A stretch of 15,051 nt of DNA, from contig JABXGU010000248.1 in NCBI GenBank assembly GCA_016550415.1, positions 1 to 15,051 on the forward strand. Direction: 5' to 3'. The DNA is from an archaeon (lineage in GTDB: Archaea > Asgardarchaeota > Hermodarchaeia > Hermodarchaeales > Hermodarchaeaceae). The position numbers were made by a program, and so were the translations under genes. A model generated the notes under the pieces. That model saw nothing but the letters and a program-made list of their open reading frames with translations. It was not told where the DNA came from and did no database searches. Below are positions 1 through 7,491 of the stretch, piece after piece; position 1 is the stretch's first letter, and each line of letters begins with the position of its first letter.

Positions 1-43
1 AATTGCTATATAATCAAAAAGAAATTCTTGAGGTGAAAAATAA

Positions 44-1255
44 GTGGCAATACCCAAAGTTGCGGTTGTCGGCATTGGTCACAGCAAATACGGCAAACGC
101 GGCAAAACAATAAACGAGGATATCGAAGGCGAAAAAGCGACCTACCCCGCTGTTTCTATAAGAGAACTTGCCCATGAATCTTACTTCCCTGCTCTCGAAC
201 ACGCAGGAATAACAAACGACGATGTCGAATCATCAGTCATAGGGATTGCAGCTGAAGCATTTGCAGGACAAGGTGCTGCGGCTGCTCTTATTGCTGACGA
301 AATCGGACTAATTGGTAAACCTACTATGCGAGTTGAAACTGCTTGTGCAACTGGATCCACAGCGATACGAACCGCTTGGGCCCAGGTTGCTTCTGGACAA
401 TTTGATGTTGTAGCAGCTGTCGGTTGCGAAACAATGACTTGGGTAAGTAGCGCTTATGCTACTGAGCTCATGTCAGTAGCAGGCGATCATCGTTGGGAGT
501 ATGTTTACGGCATCAGTTTCCCAACTTTCTATTCATTATACGCAGCACGAAAAATGGCTGTAGATGGATTGACACGTGACCAACTATCAATGGTTCCCAT
601 GAAAAGTCATGAGTATGGCTACTACAATAAACTAGCTCATCTGCGTAGGAAGATTACTCTCGATGAGGCAAATGAAGCTGTGCCAATAGCTATGCCTCTA
701 CGTCTTTATGACTGCTGTTTAATCAGTGATGGAGCCGCCACAGTAATTCTTGCCAACGAAAAGAAAGCCAAAGAAATGTCTAGTGACCCCCTCTGGATAA
801 CAGGTCTTGGGTGCTCCTCTGATACAATGCGTGTCACTGACCGTCCAAACCTAACAAACATTGAAGGATCACAACGAGCAGCCAAAATGGCATACGATCA
901 ATCTGGTAAAGGTCCTAAGGACATCGATGTCGCCTACGTCCATGACTGCTTTAGCATCGCTGAAGTCATGGCGTATGAAGACTTGGGCTTCTGTGAACGT
1001 GGACAAGGAGGAAAATGGGTGGAAGAACGTGGACCCTACATCGATGGACCAGGTGTTCCTGTCAACGTGGATGGTGGATTAAAATCCAAAGGGCATCCGC
1101 TGGGTGCTACAGGAATTGGACAGGTTGTAGATGCTTACAAGCAAATCTATAACAAGGTTGAAAAACAACGTCAAGTCCCCGATGTAAAAGTTGCCCTCTG
1201 CCACAATGTTGGTCAGCATGGACAATTTGTTAACGTGCTTATCCTGGAACCTTGA
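44..1255 (+). CDS. Acetyl-CoA acetyltransferase-like thiolase (SCP-x type)
   Basis: A 403-residue thiolase of the archaeal/SCP-x type, expected to condense two acetyl-CoA to acetoacetyl-CoA (or the reverse), the first step of the mevalonate pathway. Visible signatures are the nucleophilic Cys101 in VETACATGS, the HDCFSIAE segment near residue 303, GGLKSKGHPLGATGIGQ with the catalytic His near residue 350, and a C-terminal ALCHNVGQHGQ block. The start is GTG, placed by GAGGTGA at 30-36. The stop codon overlaps the ribosome site of the DUF35 gene that follows, so the two are translationally linked. In many archaea this pair is accompanied by HMG-CoA synthase in one complex; that gene is not downstream here and could only lie upstream of the window. 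Fold and family are clear; physiological substrate is inferred, since related thiolases act in lipid or steroid breakdown. Confidence 0.9.
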   Translation: MAIPKVAVVGIGHSKYGKRGKTINEDIEGEKATYPAVSIRELAHESYFPALEHAGITNDDVESSVIGIAAEAFAGQGAAAALIADEIGLIGKPTMRVETACATGSTAIRTAWAQVASGQFDVVAAVGCETMTWVSSAYATELMSVAGDHRWEYVYGISFPTFYSLYAARKMAVDGLTRDQLSMVPMKSHEYGYYNKLAHLRRKITLDEANEAVPIAMPLRLYDCCLISDGAATVILANEKKAKEMSSDPLWITGLGCSSDTMRVTDRPNLTNIEGSQRAAKMAYDQSGKGPKDIDVAYVHDCFSIAEVMAYEDLGFCERGQGGKWVEERGPYIDGPGVPVNVDGGLKSKGHPLGATGIGQVVDAYKQIYNKVEKQRQVPDVKVALCHNVGQHGQFVNVLILEP

Positions 1256-1266
1256 GGTGAGAAACA

Positions 1267-1695
1267 ATGAGTGAATTACAGATGGGTATAGTACATGAAG
1301 TATTTGGGGCAGCAACTCAACGAATGACGCCCGAATTTCACCACTTCATTGAAGGTCTAAAAGAAGGAAAATTCTTGACGACAAAATGCAAGAAATGTGG
1401 CAAAAAGTTCATGCCTCCTCGATTTAGGTGCCCTTGTGGCAGTGAGGAAATGGAATGGTTTGAGGTTAAACCTGAAGGCACACTGTACACATGGTCCATT
1501 GTACACTTCGCTCCTGAAGGTATTGCTCGCAAGACAAATGTTCCCTATGTTGCTGGAATAATTGAACTTGAGGACAACCTTCACTTACTTGGACATATTA
1601 AGGGTCTCGCCAGTAAACCGAAAGTGGGCATGAAAGTGAAAGTTTCCCCCGAAATAACGGGTGATAGTATCGCCTATTATATCAAGCCTGCTTAG
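1267..1695 (+). CDS. DUF35 OB-fold zinc-ribbon acyl-CoA-binding partner of thiolase
   Basis: A 142-residue protein with the DUF35 plan: an N-terminal helix (PEFHHFIEGLKEGKF), a rubredoxin-like zinc ribbon (Cys41, Cys44, Cys55, Cys57), then an OB fold (about residues 65-140). In archaea such proteins bridge the thiolase and HMG-CoA synthase and shuttle acyl-CoA between them. It begins 11 bases after the thiolase stop, with the GAGGTGA ribosome site (1254-1260) overlapping that stop, which supports joint translation. An oddity is the second metal knuckle, which is CxC (RCPCGS) instead of the more usual CxxC. The residues around it are otherwise normal for the family, so this may be a one-residue deletion that still binds zinc. 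The reading frame ends inside a hairpin that probably terminates transcription. Confidence 0.88.
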   Translation: MSELQMGIVHEVFGAATQRMTPEFHHFIEGLKEGKFLTTKCKKCGKKFMPPRFRCPCGSEEMEWFEVKPEGTLYTWSIVHFAPEGIARKTNVPYVAGIIELEDNLHLLGHIKGLASKPKVGMKVKVSPEITGDSIAYYIKPA

Positions 1696-1726
1696 ATCCA
1701 TTTAGCAGGCTCCCCCCCTTTCTTTT
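1685..1726 (+). terminator. Hairpin plus pyrimidine-tract terminator of the thiolase operon
   Basis: AGCCTGCT at 1685-1692 pairs perfectly with AGCAGGCT at 1704-1711, giving an 8-bp stem and 11-base loop that includes the TAG stop of the DUF35 gene. A C7 run and a T-rich tract (TTTCTTTTT) follow directly. The layout resembles a bacterial intrinsic terminator, although archaea mainly need only the T-rich tract. It sits in the 59-bp convergent gap before the end of korB. No T-tract follows the hairpin on the other strand, so it serves the + strand. Confidence 0.6.
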
Positions 1727-1754
1727 TGGCACAATTGAAATCTTCTATATTTTG

Positions 1755-2618
1755 CTACATAAACTCGTAAATTAGCTTTTCAAACCCAGTAGCTTGTAAT
1801 GGTTGTCTGATCAGAGGCTGGTCCTGTAGTTGTGGTAATGCAGCACGATATGTGGGACGTTCCTTTTTGTAGAAGATGCCAATAGGTATCTTGTCACCCC
1901 ACTCCATGCTACGTTTCACAGCTTGATGAAAATCGGATGGGTCATGATTCGTTTCTGCTAGATTATAAACGCGTTCTCTATAGAATTGGTAAGTGTTGAC
2001 TTTATTGAAGGTGAAGCAGACTTGGAGTATATCCACTAGTGTGAATCCATTATGCTTGATAGCCGCTTTCATTAGTTCCTTTAAATGAGTCACATCACCA
2101 ACCCAACCTCTTGCCACAAAACTTGCGTCGCTTGCTAATGCTAAAAGAAGTGGATTGATGGGTGTTGGTATTGCTCCATGCGGCGATGTTTTACTTTTAT
2201 ATCCCTGTTGGCTAGTTGGTGATGTTTGACCCGTTGTGAGTCCAAACACCTTGTTATCATGTGTAAACAATTTGATATCGTTGTTTCGACGTGCTGCATG
2301 CGGGAGGTGTTCCAGCCCTTCATCATATTGATCACCATCTCCTGCAAACCCAAGCACAATAAGATCATGATTTGCTAGTTTGGCTCCAGTAGCTACTGGT
2401 AAAACTCGACCATGTATTGTGTGAATGCCATTTGCATTTACATAGTTGAACAACTTTCCATGGCAGCCAATTCCCGTCACTATCAGATACTTTTGTCTGG
2501 GAATTTTAAGTTCAACAAGAGCAGTTTGAAGTGCTCTTAAAATTCCAAAGTTGCCACAACCTGGACACCAGGTAATAGGCTCATCTGTTTTGACATCTTG
2601 AATTGTGAAATTACTCAT
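1755..2618 (-). CDS. korB: 2-oxoacid:ferredoxin oxidoreductase, beta subunit
   Basis: The 287-residue thiamine-diphosphate subunit of a 2-oxoacid:ferredoxin oxidoreductase, which oxidatively decarboxylates a 2-oxoacid to an acyl-CoA and reduces ferredoxin in the cytoplasm. WCPGCGNFG (Cys18, Cys21), TGIGCHG (Cys52) and VCFTFN (Cys201) supply four cysteines spaced as in characterised archaeal beta subunits that hold one [4Fe-4S] cluster. GFAGDGDQYDEG (around 91-101) is the metal/ThDP-binding motif. It starts two bases after korA, with a very strong ribosome site inside the last korA codons. The substrate (2-oxoglutarate, pyruvate or a broad range) cannot be read from the sequence; 'korB' is used as the family name. 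Confidence 0.9.
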   Translation of the reverse strand: MSNFTIQDVKTDEPITWCPGCGNFGILRALQTALVELKIPRQKYLIVTGIGCHGKLFNYVNANGIHTIHGRVLPVATGAKLANHDLIVLGFAGDGDQYDEGLEHLPHAARRNNDIKLFTHDNKVFGLTTGQTSPTSQQGYKSKTSPHGAIPTPINPLLLALASDASFVARGWVGDVTHLKELMKAAIKHNGFTLVDILQVCFTFNKVNTYQFYRERVYNLAETNHDPSDFHQAVKRSMEWGDKIPIGIFYKKERPTYRAALPQLQDQPLIRQPLQATGFEKLIYEFM

Positions 2619-2620
2619 GT

Positions 2621-4375
2621 TTAGAGCACCTCCTTGATTTGAGCAGCTAGTTGCATTGGGGTGAAGGGACGACCATCATATCGGAGAATCTTATCAGTGA
2701 TGGTTATGTTTGTATGCTCATGGATAAGACTGGCGAGTTGAGCTGTTTGATTTTCTTCAATAAGAATAGCTGTTTTTCCATCGAGAAAAGTAGCAATTTT
2801 TTTAATTGGGAAAGGACTTAGATAAATAACTTGTAGAAAGCTGAGTTCTTTTTTCTCATCCTTTAGTAAATTGAGCGCTTCAAGAATTACACCCTTTGTA
2901 GAACCCCATCCTATGAGTGACACCTCTGCATCTGATGAACCATGGATCTTAATTGTGGGGCGTTTTGCGAGTAACTGATTGAGCTTGCTGAGTTTCTTAT
3001 AGCGCTTGTCAGCCATAAGTCGTGTGATGTCAGCATCATCATCAACAAATCCTTGTTCTTTATGAACTGCGGAGTCGGTATGCGTTGTTGAACCTGGCGT
3101 ACCAGGGATAAGACGAGGCGAAATTCCGTCTGATGTTATTCTATGCCTCAAGTATGGTTGAGGGCCAGCATAATGGTCAGTCGGAAGGAGTTTCCCGCGA
3201 TTAATTGAGTCTTTCCTAATACCAAATGGCTCGGTGCTACAGTGACTTTCCAATATGTGTTTATCTGTGAGGATGATGACTGGCATCTGGAACTGCTCAG
3301 CTAGGTTGAATGCCTCAACAGTACTATCAAAACACTCTCTTACATCACCAGGGGCAATAACGATACGCGGGAATTCTCCTTGGGAAGCATGAATTGCGAA
3401 ACGAAGATCGCCTTGAGCTGTATATGTGGGAAGCCCAGTACTAGGGCCTGTTCGTTGTCCTAACATTACTACAATAGGTGTTTCTGTCATGGCCGCCATG
3501 CCAAGAGCTTCAGTCATAAGGCAAAATCCACCCCCCGATGTTCCAGTCATTGAGCGAACACCTGCGTAAGCTGCTCCAATTGCCATGTTAATCGCAGAGA
3601 TTTCACTTTCTGCCTGAATTGTAACAATATTAAATCGCTCAGCCTGTGCTGCTAGAAAATGAAGTAAGGGTGAAGTTGGCGTCATAGGATATGCTGCAAA
3701 GAATTTACAACCAGCTGCAATAGCTCCAAGGGCGATAGCTTCATTACCTGTAAGAAATATCTTGGTTGCTCGTTTTTCCTTCCGAGGGCGAAGTTGACAA
3801 CAGAATTTACTGGTATATTGTGCTTTAGCTTTTTCATAGCCCGCTTGTGCAGCTTTTACATTTATTGAGACTATTTTGTCGCCTTTTTCTTCGAAGTTCT
3901 TTCGCAGAATATCATCAAGGAGATTTATATCATATCCAAGGATCCCTATTGCTGCACCTAGAGCAACTGTGTTTCGTACCACTTTGCTTCCTTCTATTTC
4001 TTTGGTAATAGTCTCAAGCGGAATGGGATATAGTTGAATACCATTGGAGGGTAAAGCAGAGCTGTCAGCATTAATTTGATCACTATCATAGATGATTCCG
4101 CCATCCGGGACCAATCTCTCTTTGTGGCGTAGAATCGTTTTTTCATCAAGTGCAATCAATAAGTCAATCGTATCCCATTGAGTGAAGACAGGCGTGGTGG
4201 CTGCATGTAACGAATAGAAGTTATGTCCACCCCGAATTAGAGAGGGATAATCTATGGTTCCAAACACATGCAAACCGCCACGGAGGAAAGTTTTTCCCAA
4301 TAAGAATCCAGCAGCTGAAATACCCGCTCCTGCTTCACCACCAATCACAATTGAAACATTATTCAACCGAATCAT
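2621..4375 (-). CDS. korA: 2-oxoacid:ferredoxin oxidoreductase, fused gamma-alpha subunit
   Basis: A fusion of the gamma domain (about residues 1-185, with GGEAGAGI and YPSLIRGGHNFYS) to the alpha, pyrimidine-binding domain (about 205-585). The alpha part shows YPMTPTS at 232-238, the conserved Glu of QAESE and GPSTGLPT at 313-320 (counted from GTG at 4384). Together with KorB this gives the two-subunit enzyme typical of Sulfolobus-type archaeal 2-oxoacid:ferredoxin oxidoreductases. The frame can start at GTG 4384 or ATG 4375; I prefer the ATG because it directly precedes the first beta strand and has a purine-rich GAGTGAG upstream, but neither site is strong, so the three extra residues remain possible. 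It is divergent from the B-box gene. A TATA-like AAATATC on the - strand near 4437-4443 could be its promoter. Confidence 0.9.
   Translation of the reverse strand: MIRLNNVSIVIGGEAGAGISAAGFLLGKTFLRGGLHVFGTIDYPSLIRGGHNFYSLHAATTPVFTQWDTIDLLIALDEKTILRHKERLVPDGGIIYDSDQINADSSALPSNGIQLYPIPLETITKEIEGSKVVRNTVALGAAIGILGYDINLLDDILRKNFEEKGDKIVSINVKAAQAGYEKAKAQYTSKFCCQLRPRKEKRATKIFLTGNEAIALGAIAAGCKFFAAYPMTPTSPLLHFLAAQAERFNIVTIQAESEISAINMAIGAAYAGVRSMTGTSGGGFCLMTEALGMAAMTETPIVVMLGQRTGPSTGLPTYTAQGDLRFAIHASQGEFPRIVIAPGDVRECFDSTVEAFNLAEQFQMPVIILTDKHILESHCSTEPFGIRKDSINRGKLLPTDHYAGPQPYLRHRITSDGISPRLIPGTPGSTTHTDSAVHKEQGFVDDDADITRLMADKRYKKLSKLNQLLAKRPTIKIHGSSDAEVSLIGWGSTKGVILEALNLLKDEKKELSFLQVIYLSPFPIKKIATFLDGKTAILIEENQTAQLASLIHEHTNITITDKILRYDGRPFTPMQLAAQIKEVL
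2627..2635 (-). promoter_or_regulatory. Ribosome binding site of korB inside the end of korA
   Basis: AAGGAGGTG on the - strand lies in the last sense codons of korA and ends eight bases before the korB ATG. It is a near-perfect match to the anti-Shine-Dalgarno and couples translation of the two subunits. Confidence 0.75.
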
Positions 4376-4526
4376 GCATCTCACTCACTCTCAATTAATC
4401 TACAATCCCTACAAAATTCTTTAGCTCTTCTTAGATGATATTTCATCAAGATGAACAAATAACACTGAAAGTGCAACTAATCTTTTGTTTTTTTGGGAAA
4501 AAGAAGATGCGTGCCATAATCGTTTA

Positions 4527-4566
4527 TTTTATAAAAACAAATGTAAATAACTACTAGTTGGAGTGG
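4527..4566 (+). promoter_or_regulatory. TATA box and ribosome site of the B-box membrane gene
   Basis: TTTTATAAAA at 4527-4536 is a good archaeal TATA box; a start of transcription about 25 bases on would fall near 4558. GGAGTGG at 4560-4566 is the ribosome site and selects the TTG start at 4571. The prediction rests on spacing only. Confidence 0.45.
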
Positions 4567-4570
4567 TTTT

Positions 4571-5467
4571 TTGAAGTGTGCTGTTCACAACGATGAAGAT
4601 GCAATTGGAGTCTGCCGCACTTGTGGAGCAGGTGTATGTACAGTCTGTCGTGTAGTAATTGCTGGATTAACTTACTGTAATTCCTGCCTTGAATCCGGTC
4701 GTTACCGTCCCCCTGGAATTACCCCCATACCAGAAGAAGCTCCAACCCCTATTCCTCCTGGATATACTGGCATAACTAATCCAGTTTTCTTCAAACTTGC
4801 TATAATTGGTGCGCTTCTTTTTGGAGTTGCAGTTCACTTATTGTGGATCAGTGAATATCTTCGTTTTACAATTTGGTTTTATATGCTTGGAACATTTATT
4901 GATCCAGTTTTTGCACCTAAGACAGTCGCATTTGCTATTTTTGGTGTAGGAATGACTCTTGTTGGTTTTGCTTTTCATGGTTATCGTAGCCAATTTGGCT
5001 CCCGAACAAGTCTAGTGGCAGGCACACTTTCCTTCGTCTCTGCTTGGTGGCTACTTATTGCTGACCTTTTACAATACACTGGTCTTGTCTGGACTTCATA
5101 CAATCCTTGGTATTATTACGAATATAGCCCTGGCCCTCTTCATTTAGTATGGTATAATCTACATCTGATTGGCCTTATTTTATACTGCACCACATTGATT
5201 CTTTGGTCCGCTTCTATATTAGAAACACGCAGACTAACAAGACAGAACAGACTCTCAATGTGGTCTGCAATCCTCTTCTTAGTAGCTGTCCATCTTATCC
5301 TTATCCAACTCCCCTTCTACAGTCAATTACTCATCTATTACAGCTTCTATATTTTGTCTCCCTACTTGTTCACCCTCTTTATTATACCAGCTTGCTTTGT
5401 AGAATCCGCCTGCATAATTGCTGCCATTCTCTTCAATCGATCCCGGACAAGCATGAAAATCTTGTAA
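4571..5467 (+). CDS. B-box zinc-finger multi-spanning membrane protein
   Basis: A 298-residue protein with an N-terminal B-box-like zinc finger (Cys3, His6, Cys15, Cys18, Cys23, Cys26, Cys36, Cys39), a Pro-rich linker (about 46-66) and then around seven hydrophobic segments (near 72-92, 98-118, 120-136, 146-167, 190-212, 228-248 and 255-290). The finger should sit in the cytoplasm and could bind protein partners; no catalytic motif is seen in the membrane part. It starts with TTG, chosen because GGAGTGG lies four bases upstream and the Cys3/His6 knuckle needs this start. It stands alone between divergent korA and convergent nikO, whose stop is only 23 bases away. The architecture of a B-box finger ahead of membrane spans recurs in Asgard and other archaeal genomes, but its role is unknown to me. 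Confidence 0.8.
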   Translation: MKCAVHNDEDAIGVCRTCGAGVCTVCRVVIAGLTYCNSCLESGRYRPPGITPIPEEAPTPIPPGYTGITNPVFFKLAIIGALLFGVAVHLLWISEYLRFTIWFYMLGTFIDPVFAPKTVAFAIFGVGMTLVGFAFHGYRSQFGSRTSLVAGTLSFVSAWWLLIADLLQYTGLVWTSYNPWYYYEYSPGPLHLVWYNLHLIGLILYCTTLILWSASILETRRLTRQNRLSMWSAILFLVAVHLILIQLPFYSQLLIYYSFYILSPYLFTLFIIPACFVESACIIAAILFNRSRTSMKIL

Positions 5468-5490
5468 TCGATGAATTCCCCGTAGAAGTT

Positions 5491-6324
5491 TCATAATTGA
5501 CAGAATGCTCTGACTGCTTCAGGAAGGGTCATTGGAAGTGGTCCTTTACCCTTCTGTTTTGTGAAGTTGTGGACTTGCTGGAATAACTGGGTCACAGTTG
5601 GTGGCATAAGATTGGCTTTTCGTAGTGTTTCAGTATCAGAGAAGGCGTCTACAACTGTTCCAGCTCTTATCAACCTACCTTGGTTGAGGATATATGCACG
5701 GTCAGCAAGGAGGGGGACACTATCAACATCATGGGTAGCCGTAATCAATGTAAGGTCTCCTTCACTATGGAGCTGAGCAAGAAAATCAATGAACTCAATT
5801 CGACCCTTTGGATCCAAGTGTGCAGTTGGTTCATCCAAAATCAGTATTTTTGGTCGCATGGCTAGCACAGTGGCAATTGCAGCACGTTTCTTCTCACCAA
5901 CACTCAAATGATGAGGAGGCTTGTCACCAAGACTGGAAAGACCAACAATATCTAGGGCTTCCTTAACTCGCTCGCGCACTTCCTCCGCTGATAATCCCAT
6001 ATTCAAAGGACCAAAAGCGACATCCTCATACAATGTGGGCATGAAAAGCTGGTTATCTGGCTCTTGGAAGACCAACCCCATCGACGCTCTCAAATTCCGA
6101 ACAGTCTTCTGAGTCAATTCTGTGTGTAGGATTTTGATGCTACCTTTTGTGGGCTCAAGTATTCCACTCATTACAGAGAGCAAAGTTGACTTCCCCGCTC
6201 CATTCGCACCAAGTATGACTGCACGTTCATGCAATCCAACTTGGAAGTCAATATCGTCAAGTGCAATGTACCCATCTGGATAACGGTACTGAACACCTTT
6301 CATATCCACAGCACAATGTACCAT
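5491..6324 (-). CDS. nikO: ECF nickel transporter ATPase NikO/CbiO
   Basis: The 277-residue ATPase of an energy-coupling-factor metal importer. Walker A is GANGAGKST (39-47), the Q-loop is VFQEPDNQLF (Gln87), the ABC signature is LSVGEKKRAAIA (140-151), Walker B is LILDEPTAHLDP (161-172) and the switch His198 is in ATHD. LSVGEKKR in place of LSGGQ is usual for CbiO/NikO. Only one ATPase gene is present, so a homodimer is expected, as in other Ni/Co ECF systems. It is the last gene of the nikM operon. Its start lies three bases after the nikQ stop, with a GGAGG ribosome site at 6338-6342 in the end of nikQ. The nickel assignment comes from NikR and NikM nearby, since the ATPase itself does not distinguish nickel from cobalt. 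Confidence 0.92.
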   Translation of the reverse strand: MVHCAVDMKGVQYRYPDGYIALDDIDFQVGLHERAVILGANGAGKSTLLSVMSGILEPTKGSIKILHTELTQKTVRNLRASMGLVFQEPDNQLFMPTLYEDVAFGPLNMGLSAEEVRERVKEALDIVGLSSLGDKPPHHLSVGEKKRAAIATVLAMRPKILILDEPTAHLDPKGRIEFIDFLAQLHSEGDLTLITATHDVDSVPLLADRAYILNQGRLIRAGTVVDAFSDTETLRKANLMPPTVTQLFQQVHNFTKQKGKGPLPMTLPEAVRAFCQL

Positions 6325-6327
6325 TTT

Positions 6328-7161
6328 TCAAAACCATCCTCCAATCCATGTAATTGGGAAGAAAACAGGTGCAAAATAAATTAAACAAGCTACAGCTAAT
6401 AACGCCAATCCAAACCCAAAATCTTTGACGCCAAAATGAAGTTCATCAATCATTTGAAATTTTCCAGTATATCCTCTAGCTAGCATGGCCTGGTAAACCT
6501 TCTCGCCACGTTCATAAGCTCTAACAAATAGACTACCAATCATACTAGAAATAGTACGCCAGGTTCTCAAACGGACCACACGTTCTTTATGGACAGTTCG
6601 AGCCTGTCGAGCTAAACCCATACGATATGCTTCATCTGTAAAGAGGAAAATGAATCTGTAAGTGATTGCAGTCAATTGGATGAAAAGTCGCGGAAAGCGG
6701 AGCCGCTCCATACCATGAATAAGGGAATTGAACCTTGTAGTCAATGTCAATAAACTTAGAGCAGAAACGCAAAGCCACACTCGCAGGAGAAAGAAGACAG
6801 CCCTGTACATACCTTCAAAAGTCACCCAAACGAACCATGGCCCAACAGGAATAGTAAGCAATGCATAACCTGGGGTGATGAAGGGGAGTGGTAATACAAT
6901 GGTGAGCGAGAATAAAATTAGCATACTCTGGCGACCAAAAAACGCTCGTAGCGGTATACGGGAACCTACTGCTAGAATGATGAGACACGACAGCATAAGC
7001 AGAAACTGGATGATATTCTGAAGAAGAACAGCTACAACTATGAAACCAGTAAAAGCTAGAAGTTTTACTCGCGGATCAATACGCTGGAGTAATCCATTAC
7101 GACTCGCAAATTTTTCAATTCTGAGGCTATCGCCTAAAACCTTCAGAAATTCTTTAAACAC
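6328..7161 (-). CDS. nikQ: ECF nickel transporter transmembrane T component NikQ/CbiQ
   Basis: A membrane T component of about 277 residues that couples the ATPase dimer to the metal-binding S component. It has hydrophobic segments through its first half and the two short coupling motifs of this family, ERG (about 217-219) and ARG in AMLARGYTG (about 228-230). The frame stays open back to a TTG at 7239, but that would overlap the preceding nikN-like gene by 44 bases. GTG at 7161, with GAGG at 7170-7173 eight bases upstream, gives a length normal for CbiQ and an N-terminus just ahead of the conserved IDPRVKLL segment, so I chose it. The longer form cannot be fully excluded. Confidence 0.88.
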   Translation of the reverse strand: MFKEFLKVLGDSLRIEKFASRNGLLQRIDPRVKLLAFTGFIVVAVLLQNIIQFLLMLSCLIILAVGSRIPLRAFFGRQSMLILFSLTIVLPLPFITPGYALLTIPVGPWFVWVTFEGMYRAVFFLLRVWLCVSALSLLTLTTRFNSLIHGMERLRFPRLFIQLTAITYRFIFLFTDEAYRMGLARQARTVHKERVVRLRTWRTISSMIGSLFVRAYERGEKVYQAMLARGYTGKFQMIDELHFGVKDFGFGLALLAVACLIYFAPVFFPITWIGGWF

Positions 7162-7169
7162 ATCACAAT

Positions 7170-7173
7170 CCTC
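7170..7173 (-). promoter_or_regulatory. Ribosome binding site deciding the nikQ start
   Basis: GAGG on the - strand is eight bases upstream of GTG 7161 and 23 bases beyond the stop of the nikN-like gene. It favours the short form of NikQ over the TTG at 7239. Confidence 0.5.
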
Positions 7174-7195
7174 GATTACAGCGTGGAAACGGGGT

Positions 7196-7486
7196 TTATT
7201 CTTTCGCTCGGAACCGTGTAACTGCCCACATGATTCCAAAGGTCAATACAAGGATGAGTAGTGTAAAGGTAATACCGATAATGAAGTTGGTAATCAGGTT
7301 ACCTTCATATCCTGGGATTTCATAGTCAGGGAATGGAGGGAACCAAATTTCCCATTCTGGTACACCAAACATACTGGCTATCATATCAAGGGTTTCGTTG
7401 GCAAAGCCTAGCACAAAAACACCAATGGCTACAAAAGAAGCTGCTACTATGAACCCACCAATCATGAGTTTATACTTCTTTTCCAT
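7196..7486 (-). CDS. nikN: NikN/PDGLE-like small membrane subunit of the ECF nickel transporter
   Basis: A 96-residue protein with two membrane spans (about 8-29 and 66-88) and a hydrophilic loop between them carrying PFPDYEIPGYEGN. Position between the M and Q genes, size, topology and the DYxxPG loop place it with the NikN/CbiN and PDGLE-domain proteins that assist the S component in substrate capture. The namesake PDGLE motif itself is not intact; the aligned stretch after the first span reads ANETLDMIASMFG. It starts six bases after the nikM stop, with its ribosome site inside the last nikM codons. Symbol given by context; sequence support is moderate. Confidence 0.75.
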   Translation of the reverse strand: MEKKYKLMIGGFIVAASFVAIGVFVLGFANETLDMIASMFGVPEWEIWFPPFPDYEIPGYEGNLITNFIIGITFTLLILVLTFGIMWAVTRFRAKE

Positions 7487-7491
7487 ATTTG

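Noticed and set aside
5..13. TATA-like CTATATAAT as a firm thiolase promoter
   Set aside because: Expected transcription would start near 30-36, on top of the GAGGTGA ribosome site, so spacing is poor; kept only as a hint.
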